Shown: in pieces, positions 49,236 through 57,173 of the stretch
How positions within the stretch are numbered: the stretch's first letter is position 1
How the letters are laid out: each line of letters begins with the position of its first letter
From: WVYX01 sp039586815
GTDB lineage: Bacteria; Gemmatimonadota; Gemmatimonadetes; Gemmatimonadales; GWC2-71-9
DNA: 64,000 nt
NCBI GenBank assembly: GCA_039586815.1
Contig: JBDHJR010000009.1
Coordinates: 1-64,000, forward strand
Direction of reading: 5' to 3'
Notes under the pieces: generated by a model
What the model saw: only the letters and a program-made list of their open reading frames with translations
The model's database searches: none
Told to the model about the DNA's origin: nothing
Program-made: the position numbers and the translations under genes

Positions 49236-49999
49236 AGCTGCGCCGCACCAGGGAGCCGTATCGAGCCGCGCAGCTGCCGGCCGACTGGAACGAGCTAGTC
49301 GTTTCCGCGGTGGTGCCCGCGTTCAACGAGGCGCAGACGATCGAGCAGAGCCTGCGGCGCATCCGCGCCGTCCCGCTCAATCTCGAGATAGTCGTGGTGA
49401 ACGACGGATCGGCCGACGGCACTGGCGAAGTGCTCGACCGGCTCGATCGGGAGGGACTGGTGGACCGCGTGATTCATCAGCCCAAGAACAAGGGGAAGGG
49501 GGCGGCGGTGCGCGCGGGGATCGCAGCGGCCACGGGACACGTCATCGTGATCCAGGATGCCGACCTGGAGTATGACCCGATGGAGTACCCCGCGCTGCTC
49601 GAGCCCATCAGGCTCGACCGGGCCGATGCGGTGTTCGGATCGCGGTTCCAGTCGGGGCCGCGGCGGGTGCTGTACTTCTGGCACTCCGTGGGTAACCGGT
49701 TCCTCACCCTGCTTTCCAACATGCTCACCGACCTGAACCTGACCGACATGGAGACCTGCTACAAGATGGTGCGCGCCGACCTCATGAAGGCGCTGCCCCT
49801 GGCCTCCAAGCGGTTCGGCATCGAGCCCGAGCTCACCGCCCGCCTGTCGCAGGCGGGCGCCCGCATATGGGAAGTGCCGATCAGCTACAGCGGCCGCACG
49901 TACGCCGAGGGCAAGAAGATCGACTGGCGGGACGGACTGGCCGCCATCTGGCACATCCTGCGCTTCAACTTCCTGCCGGCGCGACCCAAGCAGCGGTGA
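49232..49999 (+). CDS. Glycosyltransferase family 2, polyprenyl-phosphate sugar transferase type
   Basis: 255 residues, GT-A fold. N-terminal SAVVPAFNEAQTIEQSLRRI, nucleotide-binding LEIVVVNDGSADGT, catalytic-metal segment VIVIQDADLEYDPMEYPALL and GSRF complete the DPM1/polyprenol-phosphate-mannose-synthase style. The C-terminal part (RFGIEPELTARLSQAGARIWEVPISYSGRTYAEGKKI) is typical of polyprenyl-P-sugar synthases that supply GT-C enzymes. No C-terminal membrane helices. ATGA overlap with the upstream gene and GTGA overlap with the following GT-C gene indicate joint function in glycan transfer from a lipid carrier. Confidence 0.88.
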   Translation: MKLRRTREPYRAAQLPADWNELVVSAVVPAFNEAQTIEQSLRRIRAVPLNLEIVVVNDGSADGTGEVLDRLDREGLVDRVIHQPKNKGKGAAVRAGIAAATGHVIVIQDADLEYDPMEYPALLEPIRLDRADAVFGSRFQSGPRRVLYFWHSVGNRFLTLLSNMLTDLNLTDMETCYKMVRADLMKALPLASKRFGIEPELTARLSQAGARIWEVPISYSGRTYAEGKKIDWRDGLAAIWHILRFNFLPARPKQR

Positions 50000-51957
50000 C
50001 CGGAACGCCCACGCAGGTGCTGTGGCGGGGGATTGGGGTCGCGCTTCTGATCCTGCCCCTGTTCAGCATCCCGCGCTGGGTGGGTGGCCCGGACCCGGGC
50101 CCCGACTGGAGTGTGCACGTGTGGGCCTGGGTAGTGGGGGCCGTGGCGGTTGTTGCGGCAGGCCTCCTCGTGGGTCGTCTGATGCGGGGGCTCACACCGT
50201 GGGCGCTCGCCTGGCCCGCGTGGGGCGACCGGGCTCTGGTGGGTGGATTGGCCGTGCTGCTCACGGCGGCGGCCGGCTACACGATGCGGGTCGCCTTCGC
50301 GTCGAATCCCCACCTCGTGGACGAGGTCGCGCAGTTGTTCCAGGCGCGGATCTTTGCCTCGGGGCGGCTCGCAGCGCCGCCCCCGCAGCTGCCGGAGTTC
50401 TTCTTATTCACGCACACGTGGATCACCCAGGCAGGTTGGGTCTCGCAGTTCCCGCCGGCGCACTCCCTGGCGCTGGCGGTCGGCATGCTGTTCCGCGCCG
50501 AGTGGCTGGTGAATCCCGTGCTCGGCGGGGCCGGCGTGGTGCTCGTCTACCTGGTGACACGCGGCATGTTCGACTCCGCTACGGCGCGCTTGGCGGCGGT
50601 CCTGTGGGCGGTCTCGGCCTGGGTGCTGTTCATGTCGGCGACGTACATGAACCACGCGCTTGCCGTGGCGTTGGTGCTCGGGGCATGGGCCTGCGTCTGG
50701 GCGCGCGGCGGCAAGCGGACCGCCCGCTTCGTAGCCGCTGGAATGCTGCTGGGAGCTGCGGCTGCTACTCGACCGCTCGACGCCGTTGCCGGGGCGGTCC
50801 CGCTGCTGGTGCAGCTGCTCCTGAACCGCAAGGTGAGAGAGCTGGGACTGATGTTTCTCGGCGGCCTGCCGGTGGTCCTGGCGCTGGGGTACTACAACTG
50901 GCGCCTGTTCGGCGGGCCGCTCGACTTCGGGTACACGGCGCTGTGGGGCGAGGGACACCGGCTGGGATTCCACTCCGACGCGTGGGGCTACGAGTACACG
51001 CCGCTGGTGGGTCTGGGCAACATGGTGGCGGCGATCCGCCGGCTGCACATCTACCTGTTCGAGTGGCCGATTCCCGCCTTGGTGCCGCTCGGCTTGTGGG
51101 CGCTGCTCGCGCGCCGCCGCGAGGCAGGCGACCTCGCGCTCGGGTTGGGCGTCATCGCCGGACCGGCGCTGTACTTCTTCTACTGGCACTCGGGCTTCTA
51201 TCCTGGTCCACGGTTTTACTACATCGCGGCCCCGTTTCTGGTCGTGGGCACCGCCCGGGCGCTCCGCTGGGCCTGGCTGGCGGCCCGCAGCCGTCCTGTG
51301 GCACGCTTCCGCTGGGACGCAGCGCTCGCCACCCTGTGTACCGCAGTGTTGCTGTGGGGTTGGGTGGACCTGCTGCCGCGGCGCTTCGAGGTCTATAGAG
51401 ACGGGCTGCCTTCCCTCAAACACCACCCCGAGCGTGACCTGGCCCGGCAGGGCGTGCAGCAAGCGCTGGTACTCGTGCCGGAGAGTTGGGGAGCTCGGAT
51501 CATCACGGACCTCTGGGCGCTGGGAGCCCCGCCGGGCGTGACAGAGCGCGTGTACCGCAGGCTCGACGCTTGCGATCTCCACCGCTTCGCCGCGAATGCA
51601 CGTGCCGAGGGGCTGTCTCCCGCGGCGGTGATCGACGGCCTCGAGCAGCGCTACGCCGCTGCGGCAGAGCCGGCGCCGCTGGTGCCCGGGTCGCGCGATC
51701 CCACCCTGCGCCTGTGGCCCACCCGTGAGCTGGCGCCGAGCTGCGCGGCACAGCTACGGCACGACATGAGCGGATTCACGCTTTACGGGAGCCTCGCCTG
51801 GCGCAATCCGGTGGGGCTGCGTGACGGGTTGGTGTTCGCACGCGATCGGTTCGATCGGAACGGAGAGCTGCTCGCGGGCTACGCAGGATGGCAGGTCTGG
51901 CGCTTCGCGCCGCCGGCCGGCGATCCGGACGCCGAACCAAGGTTGACTCGCCAGTGA
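49996..51957 (+). CDS. GT-C membrane glycosyltransferase (PMT/ArnT-like)
   Basis: 653-residue inner-membrane protein with about 11-12 helices in the first 470 residues and a soluble C-terminal part. The acidic catalytic pair in the first periplasmic loop is visible as NPHLVDEVAQLFQARIF, the PMT/GT39 and ArnT position, and PGPRFYYIAAPFLV near the end of the membrane part is also family-like. It would take a sugar from polyprenyl phosphate and move it to a protein or lipid on the periplasmic side. GTG start at 49996 overlaps the GT2 gene. The next gene is a second, different GT-C protein. Confidence 0.75.
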   Translation: MTGTPTQVLWRGIGVALLILPLFSIPRWVGGPDPGPDWSVHVWAWVVGAVAVVAAGLLVGRLMRGLTPWALAWPAWGDRALVGGLAVLLTAAAGYTMRVAFASNPHLVDEVAQLFQARIFASGRLAAPPPQLPEFFLFTHTWITQAGWVSQFPPAHSLALAVGMLFRAEWLVNPVLGGAGVVLVYLVTRGMFDSATARLAAVLWAVSAWVLFMSATYMNHALAVALVLGAWACVWARGGKRTARFVAAGMLLGAAAATRPLDAVAGAVPLLVQLLLNRKVRELGLMFLGGLPVVLALGYYNWRLFGGPLDFGYTALWGEGHRLGFHSDAWGYEYTPLVGLGNMVAAIRRLHIYLFEWPIPALVPLGLWALLARRREAGDLALGLGVIAGPALYFFYWHSGFYPGPRFYYIAAPFLVVGTARALRWAWLAARSRPVARFRWDAALATLCTAVLLWGWVDLLPRRFEVYRDGLPSLKHHPERDLARQGVQQALVLVPESWGARIITDLWALGAPPGVTERVYRRLDACDLHRFAANARAEGLSPAAVIDGLEQRYAAAAEPAPLVPGSRDPTLRLWPTRELAPSCAAQLRHDMSGFTLYGSLAWRNPVGLRDGLVFARDRFDRNGELLAGYAGWQVWRFAPPAGDPDAEPRLTRQ

Positions 51958-53471
51958 CTGCGGCGCGCGCCGCTCTCGTAGCCGGTCTGGTCGCAATCGC
52001 GGTGTACGCCAACGCCCCGCGCAACAGGTGGGCGCTGGACGACGTGGGGGTCATCTGGCAGAACCCCGCGGCGCACTCCCTGCCCGCGGCGTGGGAGGCG
52101 CGATTCGCGCCTTACTGGCCCGTGGAGCAGGGCCACCGAGCGGGGCTGTACCGGCCGGCGGTAATAGTGTCGTACGCCGCGGACTGGACCCTCTCCGGCG
52201 GCGAGCCCGGCTGGTTCCATGCGCACAACGTGCTGCTTCACGCTATCGCGTCCGGCCTGGTCGTCGTGGTGGCGGTCGCGTGGCTTCCGGCTGCCGCCGC
52301 GCTCGTGGCTGGGCTCGTGTTCGCCGTGCACCCCGTACACGTAGAGGCCGTGGCCAACGTAGTGGGGCGCGCCGAGCTGCTGGCGGCGATCGGCCTGCTG
52401 CTCGCGATCCTGGCGTTTCGAATGCATCGCCGTGCCGCTTCGCGCCGGGCGAGCATCGCGTGGGGCGCCGCGACCGTCGCGGCGGCTGCGCTCGCCTTGC
52501 TGTCGAAGGAGCACGCCGTGGTCGCGGTGGTGCTGCTGGCGCTCGATACATGGCTCGCACCGGCCGGTACGCGGCGGCGGGGGGTCGGAACGCTGCTCGC
52601 CGTCCTCGCGGTCACGGTCGCGTGGCTCGCGCTCTGGTGGGCTGTCGCCGCCGCATACGTCGAGGGTGTCGCCGCTCCCGCACTGCGCCACCTGCCGTTC
52701 GGCCAGCGGCTCGCCACCATGCTGCCGGTCTACCTCGACGTCCTGCGTTTGCTCACCTGGCCCCTCAGCCTCGCGTACGACTACAGCCCCCAGGTAATAC
52801 CGCAGCGGATGGAGTTCACTGCCGTGGCGGCGCTGGGAGCGCTGGTCGCCGCAGCGGTGGTGGCACTGGGAGTGCTGAGCCGGCGGCATGCGCCTGCGGT
52901 GGCGTTCGGGATCCTGGCCGGAGTGGTGTCGTACGCGCCGACATCGAACCTGCTATTGGCGTCGGGCACGGCGCTGGGCGAGCGAACCCTGTACATCTTC
53001 GCGCTGGCGCCCGCCCTGGCAGTCGCGTGGCTCGTGGCGCGGGCCTGGGAGGGTCGCTGGCGCAGGATCGCACTAGTCGCGCTCGGCGCGTTGCTGGCGG
53101 TGTACGGTGTCCGCTCGTTCACACGCACCCCCTTCTGGATGGACAGCCGCACGGTGCTCATCGAGAGCGTGATCACCCACCCCGAGAACTATCGAACCCG
53201 CCGGCAGCTGGCGCGCCAGCGAGCGCTGAGCGGCGACTCCCTCGCGGCGCTGCACGATTACCTGGTGGCGGGTGAGCTGTTCGGGCTGGATGCGGCGGTC
53301 GCGACCGAGAGTGCCGCGCTGGCCCTGGCGCTGGGCAGGGAGCGTGTGGCGCTGCGTGAGGCCCGCCGCGCCTTTGCCCTCCAACCAGGCGAGCCCGCGG
53401 CCACCGCACAGCTGGTGGAGGTCTACCTCGCGCTGGGGTGGAACGATTCCGCGCTGGCCGTGCGGCGCTGA
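51954..53471 (+). CDS. TMTC-like GT-C protein O-glycosyltransferase with short TPR tail
   Basis: 505 residues. The first periplasmic loop carries NRWALDDVGVIWQNPAA with the DD pair, followed by LYRPAVIVSYAADW and GWFHAHNVLLHAIAS, the pattern of TMTC/DUF1736 O-mannosyltransferases; ALLSKEHAVVAVVLLALD fits the KExx loop. About 11 helices are followed by a helical tail with weak TPR character (RTRRQLARQRALSGDSLAALHDYLVAGELF). The enzyme probably puts a sugar on exported proteins. It is coupled by GTGA overlap to the gene before it and ends 228 bases before the major prepilin gene, so pilin is the natural candidate substrate. Confidence 0.75.
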   Translation: MTAARAALVAGLVAIAVYANAPRNRWALDDVGVIWQNPAAHSLPAAWEARFAPYWPVEQGHRAGLYRPAVIVSYAADWTLSGGEPGWFHAHNVLLHAIASGLVVVVAVAWLPAAAALVAGLVFAVHPVHVEAVANVVGRAELLAAIGLLLAILAFRMHRRAASRRASIAWGAATVAAAALALLSKEHAVVAVVLLALDTWLAPAGTRRRGVGTLLAVLAVTVAWLALWWAVAAAYVEGVAAPALRHLPFGQRLATMLPVYLDVLRLLTWPLSLAYDYSPQVIPQRMEFTAVAALGALVAAAVVALGVLSRRHAPAVAFGILAGVVSYAPTSNLLLASGTALGERTLYIFALAPALAVAWLVARAWEGRWRRIALVALGALLAVYGVRSFTRTPFWMDSRTVLIESVITHPENYRTRRQLARQRALSGDSLAALHDYLVAGELFGLDAAVATESAALALALGRERVALREARRAFALQPGEPAATAQLVEVYLALGWNDSALAVRR

Positions 53472-53599
53472 GCGCGGCCTTGCGTTCGGCCCTGCACTTT
53501 GCAAATTGAGGTCCTCGCGGGCCCGAGAAAGCGGCTCAGAGCTTCGGTTGAGCGCCATAAGTTGTTGTAATAAAGCGTCTTAGCTCATATGGGGAGATC

Positions 53600-53615
53600 T
53601 GGCACGAGGCTTGCC
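53600..53615 (+). promoter_or_regulatory. Sigma-54 promoter of pilA
   Basis: TGGCAC (53600-53605), five bases, then TTGCC (53611-53615) matches the -24/-12 consensus TGGCAC-N5-TTGC exactly. The start codon of pilA is 85 bases downstream, behind GGAGGTG. A PilS/PilR pair with an NtrC-type activator is encoded 7 kb upstream, as expected for classic PilR control of the pilin. Confidence 0.9.
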
Positions 53616-53699
53616 TACACATAGAGCAGATTCTGACGCCCGGGATGCCGGGTGTGCAAACCGGGCTGTTGCCCGAATACTATCCGCGGAGGTGTATAG

Positions 53700-54092
53700 A
53701 TGAACCGCAAGGGTTTCACCCTGATCGAGCTTCTGATCGTCGTGGTCATCATCGGCATTCTGGCCGCTATCGCGATCCCGAAGTTCGCCAACACGAAGGA
53801 GAAGGCGTATCTCGCGTCGATGAAGGCCGACCTGCGTAACCTGGTGAACGCGCAGGAGAGCTACTTCGCCGACTGGACGACGTACGGCGCGGGCGGCGAC
53901 CCGAACCTGCTGTACAACCAGTCTGCCGGCGTGACGATCACAGTCACCGGTAAGGGCGGCGACGGCTGGACCGCCGACGCGAAGCACACTGGTGCGCCGA
54001 CCAAGACGTGCGCGATCGCCGTGGGCGACAACGCGACTTGGAAGAACGCGATCAAGGCGACGGCTGCCGAGGGCGAGCCTGCCTGTAACTAG
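53700..54092 (+). CDS. pilA: Type IV major pilin-like prepilin PilA
   Basis: 130-residue prepilin. Five-residue leader MNRKG, then mature FTLIELLIVVVIIGILAAIAIPKF with Glu5, the form processed and N-methylated by PilD. The helix is followed by NTKEKAYLASMKADLRNLVNAQE, a short globular domain and two Cys (in KTCAIAV and EPACN) that should form the C-terminal disulfide loop. GGAGGTG lies seven bases before the ATG and a sigma-54 promoter is upstream, so it is the strongest expressed, major-pilin candidate. The DsbA/VKOR pair could form its disulfide. A close paralogue follows. Confidence 0.9.
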   Translation: MNRKGFTLIELLIVVVIIGILAAIAIPKFANTKEKAYLASMKADLRNLVNAQESYFADWTTYGAGGDPNLLYNQSAGVTITVTGKGGDGWTADAKHTGAPTKTCAIAVGDNATWKNAIKATAAEGEPACN

Positions 54093-54118
54093 ATAGGGCT
54101 AGCCATCGCGTGAATGGT

Positions 54119-54150
54119 GAGGCGGCGGAGGGTTGGCCCTTCGCCGCCTC
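54119..54150 (+). terminator. Hairpin between the two pilin genes
   Basis: GAGGCGGCG (54119-54127) pairs with CGCCGCCTC (54142-54150), with an inner AGGG/CCCT extension around TTGG. No T-run follows, and the next ATG is 23 bases away. It may reduce read-through or stabilise the pilA message, lowering expression of the second pilin. Confidence 0.55.
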
Positions 54151-54173
54151 ATGCCTATCATGGAGACCTCACG

Positions 54174-54584
54174 ATGCTGAGGACGCCCCCAATGCGTAGA
54201 GACGTGCGAGGCTTCACGATCATCGAGCTCCTGATCGTCGTGGTGATCATTGGGATCCTGGCTGCCATCGCGATTCCCAAGTACGCCAACACGAAGGAAA
54301 AGGCGTACATGGCGTCCATGAGGACCGACTTGAGGAACCTGGCGACGGCTCAGGAGGGATACCTGCACGACTGGTTCACCTACGGCACGGGGGCGGACAT
54401 GGTCCCGCCGCGGTTCCAGACGACCTCGGGCGTGACCGTGACGGTGAGCGGCGTGAGCGCGTCGGGGTGGCAGGCTACAGCGAAGCACTCCGGCAGCGCG
54501 ACCAGGATCTGCGCGATCTTCTACGGCTCTGGAGCGGCGCCGATCCCACCCGCAGTTGACGAGGGGGAGGTGGCCTGCAACTAG
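54174..54584 (+). CDS. Second PilA-type prepilin
   Basis: 136-residue prepilin paralogous to the one before it. The leader is longer (13 residues, MLRTPPMRRDVRG), and the mature protein starts FTIIELLIVVVIIGILAAIAIPKY with Glu5. From there to about residue 60 it is nearly identical in pattern (ANTKEKAYMASMRTDLRNLATAQEGYLHDW), while the globular part differs; the end IDEGEVACN-like tail (VDEGEVACN) is kept with a Cys in TRICAIF. It may be an alternative major pilin or a minor subunit. GGAG precedes the ATG. A strong terminator follows. Confidence 0.85.
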   Translation: MLRTPPMRRDVRGFTIIELLIVVVIIGILAAIAIPKYANTKEKAYMASMRTDLRNLATAQEGYLHDWFTYGTGADMVPPRFQTTSGVTVTVSGVSASGWQATAKHSGSATRICAIFYGSGAAPIPPAVDEGEVACN

Positions 54585-54606
54585 GCGCTACGAGTTGAGC
54601 CGACGC

Positions 54607-54637
54607 AAGGCGACGGGGTTACCGTCGCCTTTCTTTT
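54607..54637 (+). terminator. Intrinsic terminator after the second pilin gene
   Basis: AAGGCGACGG (54607-54616) pairs exactly with CCGTCGCCTT (54622-54631) around five bases and is followed by TCTTTTTT. This is the clearest terminator of the pilus region and ends the pilin transcript. Confidence 0.93.
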
Positions 54638-54726
54638 TTGCCCGCGGTTCGGCTGCAATATTCGGCACTGCGCTCAGCTGGTTTGAGGCGGGCCAGGCGC
54701 TCCCTGCGCCCTAGCTTGCCCGTGAC

Positions 54727-55086
54727 ATGCAGTCTTCCACGACCTCCCGGGGCGGGTTCACCGTCCTCGAAGTCCTGATCGCGATTCTCCTGCTGTCGGT
54801 AGGGATCCTCGGGCTCGCCGACAGCGCGGCGCTCACCACGCGGATGATCGCCTCGGCACGCAGGCAGGCTCATGCGGTCGCCTTGGGGCGCAGCACCGTG
54901 GAGCGGTTGAGAAGCGGGGAGTGCCCAGCGGAGGGCGCGGGCGAGGCTTCCCGTGGCCCCTATGTGGTGCGCTGGACCGTGTCGCCCGTAGCCGCAGGCC
55001 TGGCGCGCCGCGCCATGGCCGTCGTCGAGACTCCCCGAGTGCGGCCCGCGCGTGCCGACACTGTTTCGGCCGTCATCCCCTGCTGA
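54727..55086 (+). CDS. pilV: PilV-type minor prepilin
   Basis: 119 residues. Leader MQSSTTSRGG, then FTVLEVLIAILLLSVGILGLADSAA with Glu5, the class-3 style start of PilV/GspI proteins that help prime pilus assembly. The rest is short and contains two Cys (GECPAEG and the final VIPC). It opens the minor-pilin group pilV-pilW-pilX, each overlapping the next, after the strong terminator of the pilin pair. Promoter not obvious in the 90 bases after the terminator. Confidence 0.8.
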   Translation: MQSSTTSRGGFTVLEVLIAILLLSVGILGLADSAALTTRMIASARRQAHAVALGRSTVERLRSGECPAEGAGEASRGPYVVRWTVSPVAAGLARRAMAVVETPRVRPARADTVSAVIPC

Positions 55087-55948
55087 TGACGAGGAGGGGC
55101 GGAACGGGGTAACCCTCGTCGAGCTCCTGGTCGCCCTCGTTCTCTCCGGCATAGTAGCCGCCTCGGTGGTCGGGTTCGTGGTGGCGAGCGGGCGCACATA
55201 CCGGCGTCAGACGGCCGCGGCGACGGTGTCGGCCACGCTGCGGGCCGCAACGGCGATGCTCCCGCTCGACCTCGCGGGCCTCGGCGCCGGGGATTCCCTC
55301 GGCAGCGACATAGTCGCGATGCGACCCTCCGGGGTCGCGTTCAAGGCGACGCGCGCAGTGTCCTTCATGTGCGGTGCGCCGCTGGTTCGGGGTCCCCGCA
55401 GCGGCTCCCTGATTGTGGCGGGCCGGCCCCGCTACGGGCTGCGCGAGCCGGAGCCGCGACGTGACTCGGTGTTCGTCTACGCGGTGGCCGATCCCTCGGA
55501 CCCCGACGACGATTACTGGCTGCGGGCGGATCTGGAGAGCGTCCGTCCGGCCGGATCCTGCCCCGACGGGAGCGCGGGGGAGGTCCTTGAGATCGCCTCC
55601 GTGAGACCCCCCGGAGGGCTGATCGATGTGGGGGCCGGCGCCCCGGTGCTGAGCTACGAGGTCGTGCAGATCACGGCCTACGCCGATCGAAGCGGAGCCT
55701 GGTGGCTGGGTGTGCGACTCCACGGGAAGTCACGGGGGTGGGGCGGTATCCAGCCGGTCATAGGACCGCTGAGACCGCGGGGTCTGCGCTTCTCGTATCA
55801 CGATGTCTCCGGGTCAGAAACCACCGTGCCGCGCGAGGTGCGGCGCATCGTGGTAGTGGCGGCGGCGCGCCCGGACGGGAACCCGCCGCCGGGTCTCGAG
55901 GACTCGGTGCGGATCGAGATAGGGCTGCTGAACGGCCGCCGGCCGTGA
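55052..55948 (+). CDS. pilW: PilW-type minor prepilin
   Basis: 298 residues. The only usable start is the GTG at 55052, 35 bases inside pilV, giving an unusually long 19-residue leader (MPTLFRPSSPADDEEGRNG) and a mature N-terminus VTLVELLVALVLSGIVAASVVGFVVA with Glu5. Val rather than Phe or Met at +1 is unusual. The large C-terminal part has Cys residues and Pro/Gly-rich loops, as in PilW/GspJ. It overlaps the next gene as GTGA. Together with PilV and PilX it should form the tip-priming complex. Confidence 0.8.
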   Translation: MPTLFRPSSPADDEEGRNGVTLVELLVALVLSGIVAASVVGFVVASGRTYRRQTAAATVSATLRAATAMLPLDLAGLGAGDSLGSDIVAMRPSGVAFKATRAVSFMCGAPLVRGPRSGSLIVAGRPRYGLREPEPRRDSVFVYAVADPSDPDDDYWLRADLESVRPAGSCPDGSAGEVLEIASVRPPGGLIDVGAGAPVLSYEVVQITAYADRSGAWWLGVRLHGKSRGWGGIQPVIGPLRPRGLRFSYHDVSGSETTVPREVRRIVVVAAARPDGNPPPGLEDSVRIEIGLLNGRRP

Positions 55949-57051
55949 AGCGCGAGGCCGGGGGAGCCCTGCTGCTCGCGCTCCTCGCCCTCGTGATCGG
56001 CGGGGCGCTGGTGTCGGGCGGCTGGCTGATAGGTCTTCACGAGCTCAGGGTCGCCGGCACCGCCGCGGCACCGGCACGCGCTCTTGCCGCCGCCGAGGAG
56101 GGGGCCTGGGCTCAAGTGCAGGGCTGGAGGTCTGCCGGGTACGCTCGGCTCCCACCGGGTGGCGAGGCGGCCTTCGCCGGGCAGGTTGCCGGCCCCCTCG
56201 GCTCCTTCCAGGGCAGCGTGCGGCGGCTCTCCGAGCTGCTCTTCCTCATCGAGTCGGAGGGGCGCGATCCCGACGACCGGGCGCGCCAGCGCATCGGCCT
56301 CCTGGTTCGGCTGCAGCCACTGGACTTATTCATTAAAGCGGCCCTCAGCGCGTCGGGCTCGGTGAGGCTGGCAGAGGGCACCCGCGTGAGCGGTCTCGAT
56401 GAGGTGCCGGCCTGGTGGGACTGCCCGCCCCCGGGTGGGGCGCTGCCCGGCATCCGGCTGAGCGAGAGATCTGCCTTGGATCTTGGGGGGTGCCGCGAGG
56501 AAGGGTGCGTCACCGGCGCGCCAGCGGTGCTGGTGGATTCCGTCGGCGAAGCTCCGGGCCGGATCGCCGGGGTGGAGGTGGCCACCCTGCGTGCTCTGGC
56601 AGACAAGGTCATGGGGCCGGGCCTCTGGACTGTTGGGCCGAGCCAGGTGGGTGGAAGGTGTCGCTATGGTGCCCTTTCCAACTGGGGCGATCCGGACCGG
56701 CCGGGGGGTCCGTGCGGCAACTACTTCCCCCTGATCTTCGCTCCCGGCGGTCTGCGTCTCCACGGAGGTCGGGGCCAGGGGATCCTGGTGGTGCATGGGG
56801 ACTTGGCTGTGTCCGGCGGATTCCGGTTTTTTGGGCCAGTTCTGGTCCTGGGTCAATTTGACACAACCGGTGAGGGAGGTCACTTCAGTGGAGGGGTGGT
56901 GGCAGCTACCGTAGGGGTCGCGCGATCAGGCCTGGCGGGGAGGCCGGTTGTGGGCTACTCGAGCTGTGCGGTGCGGCGGGCCGTAGTCGCCCAGGGGGTA
57001 CCTGAACCGGTGATGGAGCGCAGCTGGATGAGGCTCTACCGAACTCCGTAA
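55945..57051 (+). CDS. PilX-like large minor pilin
   Basis: 368 residues. An N-terminal hydrophobic helix (about 6-30, GGALLLALLALVIGGALVSGGWLIG) follows the short MKREAG start; there is no Glu5 and the G/F cleavage motif is not standard, as in GspK/PilX members. The rest has a Cys-rich middle (WDCPPPGG, GGCREEGC, GGRCRYG) and a Gly-rich beta region near the C-terminus (GILVVHGDLAVSGGFRFFGPVLVLG) suggestive of a beta-helix. It lies in GTGA overlap after pilW, the usual PilX place, but it is much larger than typical PilX, so it could carry a tip adhesin function. Confidence 0.65.
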   Translation: MKREAGGALLLALLALVIGGALVSGGWLIGLHELRVAGTAAAPARALAAAEEGAWAQVQGWRSAGYARLPPGGEAAFAGQVAGPLGSFQGSVRRLSELLFLIESEGRDPDDRARQRIGLLVRLQPLDLFIKAALSASGSVRLAEGTRVSGLDEVPAWWDCPPPGGALPGIRLSERSALDLGGCREEGCVTGAPAVLVDSVGEAPGRIAGVEVATLRALADKVMGPGLWTVGPSQVGGRCRYGALSNWGDPDRPGGPCGNYFPLIFAPGGLRLHGGRGQGILVVHGDLAVSGGFRFFGPVLVLGQFDTTGEGGHFSGGVVAATVGVARSGLAGRPVVGYSSCAVRRAVVAQGVPEPVMERSWMRLYRTP

Positions 57052-57101
57052 GTGAAAGCGGGACTGGGCTTTGATCAGGGTGGCTTAAAGTAGCTTAGAG
57101 C

Positions 57102-57130
57102 TTGACAAAAATAGGGGTGGGTCGTACTGT
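57102..57130 (+). promoter_or_regulatory. Sigma-70 promoter of pilMNOPQ
   Basis: TTGACA (57102-57107), 17 bases, TACTGT (57125-57130). The -35 is a perfect match and the spacing ideal. The pilM ATG is 43 bases downstream. The local sequence is AT-richer than the surroundings. Confidence 0.8.
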
Positions 57131-57173
57131 AGTCGTCCGCAAAGTCACTTATCTCGTTTAACGGTCGGCAGAT

